Source: Bemisia tabaci (Eukaryota > Arthropoda > Insecta > Hemiptera > Aleyrodidae). Taken from it: DNA of 64,000 bases. The stretch lies in contig NC_092800.1 in the NCBI RefSeq assembly GCF_918797505.1, forward strand, positions 40,839,430 through 40,903,429, read 5' to 3'. Shown in pieces: positions 45,801 through 55,800 of this stretch. A program made the translations under genes and the position numbers. Within the stretch, counting starts at the first letter, position 1. Each line of letters starts with the position of its first letter. Below the pieces are notes generated by a model. That model ran no database searches. It was not told the origin of the DNA and worked only from the letters and a program-made list of their open reading frames with translations.

Positions 45801-47817
45801 CCAATGAACTCTGCCTGAGAGAGGAGAGTCGTTCAGCTTAGGCAGTCGCGTACTGGAGATGCATTTCTAAGGTCCTTTTGAGGGACTAATACTGGTTCCA
45901 CTCTTATTTGAGCTGTTCAGTTAGTCACACCCAATCAGAGTGCAGTTTTGTCTCTCGCAAAATATTAAACAGTATTAAAATACCGCCATTGATGACTTGC
46001 CAGGCATAGAACAGTCGCACAACGCTTGTTCCATCAGCAGCCGTTGCTGCTGAAATACTCTTGAGTCAATTAATGGAAGGAAAAAGACCAGAAAAAGTGA
46101 CTTTCACGCAGTTGGAGATGCATACGCATCTAGACACAACTGCCTGCTCTCTGATGGAAAAATCACATAACTCCAACTACAGTATCTGGGTCATATTTTT
46201 AATGTTTTTTTTTCTGCATACATGAATTAACAAACATATTACCTGCAGCAAATTGCTGGGTCTCTCCAGAAGTTTCGTACTGATGACTGTCTGGGTTATC
46301 TCCACTCCACACAGGATTCCCAAATGGACTAAGCTTTATTTCAGGAGTTTGTCCAGTAGATTTCCCTGAGATCCTACAAAAGGCAATTTCATGATGAAAT
46401 TAGACAACTATACATAAAATAGATTTGTTACATCACTTTTTTTTGCTTTCTTTTATCTAATGACATATGTTTACTTTAAATAGGGCGTCAAATTTTCATT
46501 TTAAAAGGAAGCTCACAGTACAGATGCTTGAGCAGCATTTTTGGCTGAAAAGAATAAATGAGAGGTTTGGATCTTTCCTATCATGGATCAATCTCCCAAT
46601 CTAAGCCTATTCATAAGACATAATTGAAAAATAAAACCGTCAATACATTTGGGCATAGAAAAAGAAACAGTACCTGTCTGAATAAAAAACGCCAAAAAAT
46701 AAAATTTTGAACATCAACATCTTGAAGGCTCAATTGATATAAACTTTGGTAATTTTTTTGCTACAGATTTTTTTTTTCACTGAGGACGGCATTTAAATGA
46801 ATTTGACACTTGCACAAAGTAAGCTTCAGATTTCAATTGTGCTTTTGTGAAAATGTTGACTGGGTTCAAAGAATGTTCAAGAATGCTTAACCGGAAAAGA
46901 ATGGAAAGGAGAAAAAAAAGACAGTTTAGATGATTAAAATAAATGGTGGGGAAAGGCAGTAATCACTATGGGGATCTGATTAAGTAAGTGTCAATACGAA
47001 TAACGTGTAGTGTGATATTGAGACTTTAGATGCAGAGATGATAGGGTTGAAATTTTGGTGAGGCTAATTAATGAAATGCATTACATGTCTTGATAGGTAG
47101 TTAGATTCTGGAAAACGGTGGAAAGAGATCTTCTTAGAGGAAGCTTCTCCACTGTAAAAAAAACCAAAAACCAAAAAAAAAAAAAAAAAAAAAAACCCAC
47201 TTATGAACATCAGGCATTGCAACATTAATATGATCAACCCCAAATTTTCCTGATACTTTGAGTATAGCTGACTTTGAATTTTTTACGAGCTTACTTTAAA
47301 GTGTCAAAAACCCTCCAGGAAAAATATAAGTAACTTTTGTAGAGAGAAAATATTTTGTTACAAGCACTTTGGGAACCTACCAAGCGACAGAGAAACTTCA
47401 AGAAGACTATCTAATTAGCAATGTTTCAAAATCTCTGCTTTCATTTAATTTAATCAAAAGAGAACAAACTAACGCTAGTGTTTACTTAATGTTTTTGGAT
47501 AATATTCATGACATAGACAAGAAAAATCAATGAAGTTATACTTAAATAAATTATGTTTAGTACTTTTTAAAAATTTTCAAAAATAAAGTATGACAGGAAG
47601 TCTGCGACATAGCACGCTGGAAAGCGCCATCCTGTTGTTTTATCCTTTTCACCATCAAAATGTTCACACGGCATTCTTCTCTTAGTAGAACTTAGAATGA
47701 TGCATTGAACAACTATTTGAGGGAATGGAAATTTGATATTTGGGATATTCAAACATTTACACAACTTTTTGGACTTACAAGTTTCAGCATTAATTGTACA
47801 CGTGCTAATCAAGTGAA

Positions 47818-47853
<36 letters not shown>

Positions 47854-47859
47854 AAATAA

Positions 47860-47902
<43 letters not shown>

Positions 47903-49367
47903 ATACAACAATGAAAAAAATTAAAGAATAGTAAAAAATATATGAGCAAGAAACCTAAAACTAGAGACTGAAAAATGCAGAGCCATACTTACAATCAATC
48001 GGACCTGCTTGGTGGCCATATTTGCCCAGGTTCAACTCAACAAACTTGCTTGAATCTTTCCAGATACATTTTAAGCTTGACGGTGATGATGCACCGAACA
48101 TAACTTGGCATCAGAGGTGTGTGGTTCTCAGCTTCAATCTTATTGGTGTTGGCTTGTTTTTTTCTCTTGCACAGTTGTCTGCAGCAATTCATTGTCACGA
48201 AAAGGCCCACTCCACCATAAAGCCATATTATCTGAAAACAAACAAGAAAATGGGTACACAAAAACTTAATTCCCTGAAAAAATTACTCTACCCAAATTTG
48301 TCCTGCCCCATACTGTTTAGCTTTCACTTTTCCTGAGGGTAAAAAAATTGGTGCATTCTATAACCCCCCCCCCCCCCTTATTTTAGAATGAAAAATTGCA
48401 ATGAATCAACAGGACACGTTCTGAACTACTACGGCAGTAAAGTGTGGTTACAACCTGCTCTTTACAAATTGTATAAAAACTCTCTCTGGATCGACTCACT
48501 ATAGGGAGCGCAGAGAGCAACAGGGGGTCAAAGTTGGAGTAGACTTACTTCATTTGCCACAAAAATTTTTAGAGGATGGAACAAACCTGGACTGTCAAGT
48601 TTCCCAGCTATCTATAGGCGTAGCACAGCTTGGCGATTTCTTTGAGGAGACTAATAAAGCAGTTCTCGTTTGATTTCCTCTCTGCAAAGAGCCATAGGTA
48701 TTATAATGAGTGGTCTTTTTTTTCACTTTATATGTCCCACAAAGGATAATTTTCTTCTCTACCATCCCTGAAGTCTCGTCCGCCCTCCGCCCTTAATCAA
48801 GTCAGTCCCAGATAACCGTTGTTTGAAACCATCAAACTCGAGTCACCTGGCGAGGAATTGAACCTGGAATGCTAAATTATTAGGTTTTCAATACCTCTCA
48901 CAAGTCGATGTTCAAACAGCTTCACTGCTATTTAATATTGTTTGTGTGTACCCTGTCTTAAATGAAAAAAAGAGTGCTTAATTTTCCACAACTACATCCT
49001 CACATCTGTCTCCTTACAGGAATGTATTGACTGCCCAGCAGTCTGCATTTACCTCTGCCCTCTACAAAACATTGGAACACAATCAGAGAATCTTCTTATA
49101 CCTATCATTATTAAGGCAAATTTTCTGTTCGATGGTTTTAGTGTCTGTCTAACTCACTAGATTCACCTTACTTCAACTAGGTACTCTTCCTCGACCGTAC
49201 TTCCATCTTCCGAATGGCAGTTAATCTCAGAAAGTTACTTTCATCTCCTATTGATTAATTCTGAATTGCTTAATAGGAGAAAACTCATGCAAGAGACTTT
49301 GAAACTTACCAACAGCATACTTGATGCGGAATATTACAGGACAAGTGGACAGTGAGAAAAACTTCAT
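39866..49367 (-). CDS. Gene B: large secreted-type repeat protein, peroxidase-derived but lacking the peroxidase core, ~1472 aa
   Basis: Exons from the start: 49310-49367 (tentative), 46517-46544 (tentative microexon), 46243-46373, 39866-44067; all phases agree, 4419 nt. The last exon encodes 1399 residues. It begins QSHEVLQHREQVNISLVAGS and ends DYNVDSAIFDWTGDIAISIP. Both ends match the C-terminal extension of gene A. It contains beta-rich units with W-x-G (MVWEG, FYWDG, FLWDG, LFWTG, TMWSG, FDWTG), an acidic linker, a duplicated ~100-residue block, a Pro/Gly-rich block (PPGPPPGGPPGPMPGP) and many N-x-S/T sites. No haem-binding or catalytic peroxidase motif remains. The 46243-46373 exon fuses two peroxidase-gene exon ends (see findings). 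Exon 1 gives only a weak signal peptide (MKFFSLSTCPVIF), so the true start may differ. Role inferred as structural and extracellular. Confidence 0.78.
42427..43147 (-). repeat. In-frame tandem duplication inside gene B
   Basis: Two ~298-bp copies (42850-43147 and 42427-42724, offset 423 bp = 141 codons) are nearly identical and code for EKKTLQRSQLQMKLDRDFQN...HRNRNA. The ~125 bp between them is single-copy (DLMARHFETFGNGP...). The high identity, with mostly silent or conservative changes, indicates a recent or homogenised duplication. Gene A lacks this block altogether. Confidence 0.92.
46243..46373 (-). other. Chimeric exon of gene B
   Basis: Acceptor ttgtag, donor gtaat, 131 nt in phase. 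It encodes ISGKSTGQTPEIKLSPFGNP, VWSGDNPDS, then HQYETSGETQQFAA. The first part aligns with gene A exon 63327-63526 (ISGKSAGRGPKVAFSLLDNP ACTKDSPSA) and the last part with the end of gene A exon 55081-55250 (RYWYETSEGPQKFSLA). The next exon then starts at exactly the same splice position in both genes (gttccag followed by CTCAA). Confidence 0.8.
47816..47904. repeat. (TAAA)n microsatellite, ~89 bp
   Basis: Tetranucleotide ataa repeats with two phase breaks, in the first intron of gene B. The 114-residue minus-strand ORF at 47567-47911 (FIYLFIYLFIY) is only its translation. Confidence 0.95.
48492..48508 (+). other. 17-bp match to the phage T7 promoter core
   Basis: cgactcactatagggag equals the 3' 17 bases of the usual T7 promoter taatacgactcactataggg plus ag, but the upstream taata is replaced by ggat. 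It may be chance, vector-derived, or a decayed family 3 MITE end (ggatcgagtcaataggagag is similar). Confidence 0.5.
48690..48960 (-). repeat. Possible tRNA-derived SINE relic
   Basis: On the minus strand, ggttcaattcc (48853-48863) fits a tRNA B box and is followed by tcgccaggtgactcg. A weak A-box-like tagcagtgaag lies about 80 bases upstream. The spacing is long and the cloverleaf is not formed, so this is at best a decayed SINE in intron 1 of gene B. Confidence 0.25.
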
Positions 49368-49750
49368 TTTCCTGAAGACTTCAAAAATTTGAGACACAAA
49401 AAACTTCTTGGATGTCTGGAGAATTGAGTCAAAATATTTCCTTATTCTAATTTTACACGGAAAATTTAGCTGGTATATACAAAAAATAAAAACTTAGTCT
49501 ACCTACTTTACCATGATTTAACCTAAAAATTTTCACGTTGTTTACAAAACGAAGATCCTGAGATCTTGATATCCAATCAGAGCATCTCGCGCCAAAATAT
49601 TTTGTTGGGACTCGTTTAACCAATAAGAGAAGAGCGGGAATTTTCTCTAATTTTGAATTGACGCACCTTATTTTCCGGAGCGCTTTTTACTTTTGCGGCG
49701 CCTTGGCGCAGGAGTTCACCAATAGGTATAACCCGATTAAAACTCTTTTC
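49368..49750 (-). promoter_or_regulatory. Putative promoter region of gene B
   Basis: Upstream of the tentative start codon lie, read on either strand, CCAAT-type motifs (aaccaataag at about 49619, caccaatagg at about 49718) in a GC-richer patch (gcggcgccttggcgcagg). This fits a core promoter but rests on the tentative first exon. No clear TATA box at the right spacing. Confidence 0.3.
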
Positions 49751-52748
49751 GTGTTTCCAAGCGTCGGAAAATTTATGGATAGCTTTTACTACTCATATTT
49801 TTTTCTGAGAGATCGCAAAGGATTCAGATGAGCAAAATTCAACACTCAGGTCAGAAATTAGAGGGCATGTCTTGCCCCCTAACATTAGGTATAATGGCAT
49901 TTAGTTGTTTCTTGTTCTAATGAATATTATTTTTCAGGCATAATTTCAAATAGAGAGACTGTAAAAGTAGGAGTGACTTTTTTGAAAACGAACAAAAAGT
50001 TTGAAAAATAAAGAATGGTTTATTTTAATTTTTTTGATCAACATGAAAAATAAGTCATTATAACACAGCATATAAAAATACTAAAGTTTACTAATCGCAG
50101 TCAATAGCTTCGTTTAAATTGAACAACAGCACTTAAAAGAAAACAAGTAACGTAATCAAATACTACCAATTAGGCAAATCATTTGTGAGATTAGCAAAAT
50201 ATCTGTGTTTGTTAAAATCTCAAATAATTTTGGAAAACATATAAAATTAAGAAGTGGATGGTATATGAAACTAAATAATTTTTAGTCTTAATGTTACCGA
50301 AAATAATTAGAAAAAAATGAAAGTTTGATTGGATTTTTGAAAAGTACGATTAATGGAAGAAGAGACGGGTTGAAAGCGTCTCATTAATTTTTTGGGATAG
50401 GAAAGAAAATGATAAAATGATTAGTTAATACTCTTGGTGCATAATTTTCCGACAGGAATGCTGCTACTTTGATTAGTAAAGCTAATACTGGTCGATGGGT
50501 GGACAAGAAAAAATTACTAACATTAGTATTATCATGGAAAACATGTTTGGTGAAAATGGCACTTGATTACGAATAAAAATTGTAAAAACCTGCTTTCATG
50601 GGATTCTAATCTTAACTAACATATTCTGACTAAGCCATTGTTTCTTTGACAATAAAAATTGATTCAATATTTCTTTGCTAACTATTATCAGACAAAAAAT
50701 ACTGGGACACTAATACTGCAAAAATGAGGAACAGATGTCCTGCATCAAATTGTTGTCAGATTTTCAGACTTTTTTTGGTTTTAAAACTTGACTTTTAAAT
50801 CTGACTGCTTCAAATGTTCCTTGATTACTTTCATTATGCGCCGACATACTTATGAGTGTGGCTCCTTGGGGTTTTTATGGTGATTGGAGGCTCTCAGCAT
50901 TTTTGGTGTGATGTTGAGTTTATTTTAGTTAGATCAATCAGAGGTTTTTTTAATATAAGATTCAGTCTATTAGAGATTTAAGTCTATCATGGGTGGCGGT
51001 AGCCACCTCCGGACAAAGTCTAAACTCGACAACACTGGATTTATGTACACCGTACAATCTCCATCCAGGGCATCCTCAGCATCAAAATGCAGGGTACCAA
51101 TCTGGTGTAAGTGATTGGAATAGCAAAATCGCGACACTTATAGAGCGCAGCCAAACAGATAGTTGGCAAAAAAACACTCACATTTTCAAACATCAAGATG
51201 GACTGATTTTGAAAGTAACTGATAACGAGAAGTTATAAATGGAGATTATATTTATTGAAAAAAACTCCAAATATTTTGATTCTCACAACATTTACAGTAT
51301 TTCCACTAAATAATTAAAAGGGTATCATTTGAGCTAGATTTTAGAGAGGACAAATTTGGTTGGAGAGGTGGAGCCTTCAGAAAATCTCGCTCATTCAGAC
51401 TTGTTAAACTTATTCAAAGCAACTCATTATTCTGAGCCTTGCAAGAGGGAATTACCCTTTCATCCCTCTCTTAATAAGGCCCCTGAATACCAAATTTAAT
51501 GATGCAAGAACAGCGGTGCAGTTTTGATTTAAGAAGCCCCTAAAATACCTCACTTTGAAGGATTCGTCCAAGGTTCCTCAAGCTACTTTTAAATTTTGAT
51601 TAACCCACCCCCTTACGATTTCAGCCATGGGTGGCGTAAATACAGAATTACCCACCATGGCTTGATGCTTATCAAAACAGGCCTGTTTTGATCTAAGAGC
51701 CAAACAAGACTAAAGTTTAGAGCGTCTTACTTCAATTAAGAATGCTTACGACTAGAAACTTAGCTTATTAACATTTTCTCAGCCATACAAAACTCATGCA
51801 TACTTCTGATTGAATTTTCAACGATCAAATATGATACATATTTACAAGCAGATGTCAAAAGATTGCTTAAAGATCTATGGTAAGAACATCAAATTGAGAT
51901 GAGGAATCAATGTAAAAAGGGAAAATTCTTACACTGTAAGTGGAATCGATTATGAAGAGTTTAAAAATCTTTCATCGCAAATGACTTGTTTAAGTAGTTT
52001 CTGCTCATATTTGATTCTTTCAACAAAGAAGAAATTAGATAAAGCTTTGCATGATTTGTGGAGAAATTATTATAAACATAAGGAAAATTACAAGAAATTT
52101 TTCAAACTAATAGTCGATAGTTGTTTTTCAGGAGTCAAAAAATTAACTGTCAAAAACTTGCCACAATTGAAACATCAAAGAGCAATGAAAAATACTACAG
52201 AGAGTTCCAATTTTTTGAATTTATTTTCTTCATTATGTTACATTCCTAATGAGAACGGGTGTAAAGTCTGTAAAAGGGATATTTTGATCATTTTTAGCCT
52301 TACACCCAGCTTAATCACTTCTGCACACAAGGCTTATTCAATGAAAAAGACACTTGATTGCAGAAGTGGCAGTGTTCTCATGAATGGTCACTTATTGAAA
52401 ATACCTAAAGAGTCATTAAATAAGGTGTAGTTTATTTTGATGACTTTTTTTATAGATGGATAAACATTTTTATAGCTGAACTCTGGAAAACCGCATCTCA
52501 ATTATTAGGTTTTACAATTTTTGTTCCAAATTAATATCTTACAATAAGAAAAAAAACAAGGGAACTTTTTGCTTTAAACTTTCATAAAATATTCTTCACA
52601 GAGTGAGGAAAAGTTATGGGAGATTTTGAAAAGTTCCATTGATTACTTTCCCTTGTGAAGTAGGAGACAGGATGAACTAGAAAAAATTACACACCATGTC
52701 AAGTTCGTGACATTGCAAATTGAGATACAGTTTTTCAGAATTCAGTAA
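49751..52748. other. Region between gene B promoter and gene A 3' end, with unassigned + strand ORFs
   Basis: Mostly AT-rich. Two + strand patches look more coding than their surroundings. 50993-51238 (81 aa; GC-richer, internal gtaagt donor at about 51107 after ...GYQSG) and 51903-52430 (see separate entry). I recognise neither. They could be exons of a small + strand gene or relics of an insertion. Confidence 0.35.
51903..52430 (+). CDS. Unrecognised ORF, 149 aa from its first Met, open further upstream
   Basis: The reading frame is open from about 51903 to a stop at 52430; the first ATG is 51981. The protein is Lys/Asn/Leu-rich (KKKLDKALHDLWRNYYKHKE...) with several Cys, including C-x2-C (GCKVCKRD), and no domain I know. 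A frame this long is unlikely by chance in such AT-rich DNA, but there is no splice or promoter evidence. It could be transposon- or virus-derived or a lineage-specific gene. Function not assigned. Confidence 0.3.
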   Translation, partial: GINVKRENSYTVSGIDYEEFKNLSSQMTCLSSFCSYLILSTKKKLDKALHDLWRNYYKHKENYKKFFKLIVDSCFSGVKKLTVKNLPQLKHQRAMKNTTESSNFLNLFSSLCYIPNENGCKVCKRDILIIFSLTPSLITSAHKAYSMKKTLDCRSGSVLMNGHLLKIPKESLNKV

Positions 52749-52754
52749 TTTATT
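52749..52754 (-). terminator. Poly(A) signal of gene A
   Basis: tttatt on the + strand, aataaa on the coding strand, about 90 nt after the stop codon at 52841. This is the first such signal downstream. Confidence 0.6.
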
Positions 52755-52840
52755 TGCCACCGGTGAAAAAATTATTCCTCAACTGGAACACCAGAGGAGG
52801 AAAATCAGTTGAAGTCAAAATTGGTGTCGAAACGAAACTT

Positions 52841-55800
52841 TTAAGGTATACTAATGACGCTGTCTCCTGTCCAATCAAATATTGTATTAGCTAAGTTGTA
52901 ATCACCCTTAATTGTTAACGGAGCATTCTGCTCCCCCACTACGTCAGCAGGAGCTACATCTTTTTCTTGAGGACCAGTTGCGTAAAACTTCTGCCAATCA
53001 GGACGAGCCTCGATGTTTATTTTCGAGTAAAACTTTTGTCCCGGAACAAGGACCTTGTTGATGGTTGAGTCGCCCCATACCGGGAGCATCTGGAAACTGA
53101 AGTGGCCTGCAGTGGTCGAATTTGCGTCACTATCAAGATAATATGTTCCTTCAACTCGACCATAGGCCACAAGCGTTGGCGTCCAGTGGATTCCTATCTT
53201 GCTTCCACTATCCGTAGAGACGTTTGCTGAGGCCCATGTTACAGGTATTGCGATGGGTGTGGGCAATTTCCCTGACCAGACAGTCGAGTGACCCATAAAC
53301 AATGAATCTGATGGTCCTGCTGTGACACACCCGTCAATAATTTTGACAGGGAAAGGTCCATGGAACCACGGGTTAATACTCAGTGGATCACCTCCGAAAT
53401 CCCAACCACTTGGTTTCTGAAGGGGAGGGTGAGGAGGTACTTTAGAGGGAGAGGATGGTTTATCAGGAATTACAGATGGAGTGGATGGTTTATCAGAAAT
53501 TACAGATGGAGTGGACGGTTTATCAGGAATTACAGGCGGAGTGGATGGTTTATCAGGAATTACGGAGGGAGAGGATGGTTTATCAGGAATTACATTATTT
53601 TCTTTGGATTCCGAGCTATCTTTGGAACCTGCTTGCAGAATAAAACCAAGTTTCGGTTTCTCAGATGGAGCACTTGGCACAGCTCTTACAGTTCTCTTTT
53701 TTGCTGGACCATCAGCTTTAGTAGGAACATCAGCGTTAGCTGGGCCGTCAGCTTTAACTGGATTTTCTTTCGCAACTGCTACCATGTGTTCCTGTTTATC
53801 GCCCGACGTACCATCGTTTTTGGACAAATCATCTTCAATGGATACACCATCTTTGGCTTTATCTGGTTGACTCTCGGGAACTGACAGTGGCCTAGCAGGG
53901 TTGGTTTTGGGAATGATAACCCAGTCATTATCAAAACCAGGATCATCCTCTGGCATATCTACATCAGCACTTGAGGCTGGTGTTGGAGCATCTTTTTTTA
54001 CCCGCATGGCGGGAGGTAACAGTACATAAGCTGCCCCATTCCAATAAAACTCAGTGCGATCCTTACTGAACTGTCCTTCAAAGAAAATTGGAGCTCTCAC
54101 TTCTTTCGGAGACTGCTGCAAGACAAATTTTTGATGGGACACTGATGGTGCACTCTGGAGGATGAATTTTTCTTTTGACACTGTTGGTTCTTTTTCCAGG
54201 ATGAATTTTTTAAATGACGGTGACTCAAGAACGAATTTCTTTGCGTTCGTATCCATTTTAGGAAGAGGTACTTTCATATCCTTGACAACCTTGAAATAAA
54301 CTGGAGATGATATTAACTGGCCTTGAACGGCTTGCCAGTTGAAATCTGAGTCCGTGTGGAATTTTAGCTCAAAATTTCCATTAGCCCAGCGAACTTTGCT
54401 GTCAGAGTTGTCCCATGACTGAAAATAATCAGGTGCAGAGAATGATCCATTGACATAGATGGTGTTCTGATCGACAACTCGCAGTGAGCTGGAAAACCAC
54501 TGAATGCCACCACTCACTCTGAGTGGCACAGTATCAGCGATATCAGAGGAACCAATATAAGCTGGTAAAGTTAGCGCAACAGGTAACGTGCCTTGCCAAA
54601 CCATGGCGTCATCCTGTGTTTTGATACTGCCAGCAATAAGGCTGATGTTTACCCACTCACGATACTGTGGCTTCCAGGCTCTTAAATCTGGTCGTGGGAT
54701 TTGACTGCAAGGTACGCGTGCATTTGATGGTGAAACACTTTGCATCACAAATCTTTGAGACTCCTCCACTCCATCTGATGTGTCACAAATGATACCAGCT
54801 AAAGATGTTTTCCTTATCTCGTTGAGTTGAGCTGGAACAAAATCAGGTTTAAAACAATTAAAAATTTGTTTCATTAGTTGTCCATGCTTTTCAACACATG
54901 AAGAAAAGTCAATAATTTGCTGATGTTTCCAATACTCTCGAAACTCTTTACTTTTCAAAATTAAAAATTTTAGGACAGAACATTATGATAATGATTGTAC
55001 AAGATACTGAATTTATAAAAAAATTTTATTGAAGAGTTCAATACTTTGTATAGACACAAAAATGGAAGAAAAATACGTACCAAGTGAAAATTTCTGAGGT
55101 CCTTCAGAAGTTTCGTACCAATAGCGATCACCGTCTTTGAGTCTCTTGAACTGATCTGCTAGGAGGCATGTGGCAGTTGGACCTAAGAGACCACCCTCGA
55201 TTGGGATTTCAGAGAGAGATCCAGTATAAAGATCAACATCTTCGACTGATCTGAAAATACAATACAATATATCTTAATTTAAAAATAAATGTTTTTCTAA
55301 GTATTGTAAAATGAAGAAGTTGTGCATTCATTTTCAGAACCGGGTTTACGATCTTATCACCCTTGGCCGACGACAGTTTACAGCCCGTAGGTCCTGAAAG
55401 TGATGATGTCAGAAGACTTCAAAGTAACAACAAAAAAAAGGGGGCATCACTTTTTAAATCTGCCGCTGCGTTTCCATAAATTGCCATCCTCAATAATTTG
55501 ACTTTCATCTTTTAACTGTGTGTAGAAATTTACTTTTAAGGACAGAAATATTTCAATTAAACGGAACATAATTGCGTTCTTTCTTGTTTCCATAAGTTTC
55601 TTTCCTTTTCATTTAAAGCTTGTGAGAGGAAATTTTAGTTGGGGATTATCATGAAAAACTTACATGCAGCAATGATACATGCCCAGGACAAGAATCGCAT
55701 TAAGGAGACTATATGCCACAGTTTACCAATGGTTAGTGAAAACATGATTTTAATATTTTGGCCCTAAAATACAGGCATGAAGAAATGATAAATCTTCGAT

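Noticed and set aside
47567..47911. 114-aa minus-strand ORF with IYLF repeats
   Set aside because: It is the translation of the (TAAA)n microsatellite and flanks, in a gene B intron.
48853..48863. tRNA gene on the minus strand
   Set aside because: Only a B-box-like motif is present; no acceptor stem, anticodon arm or correctly spaced A box, so it is listed only as a doubtful SINE relic.
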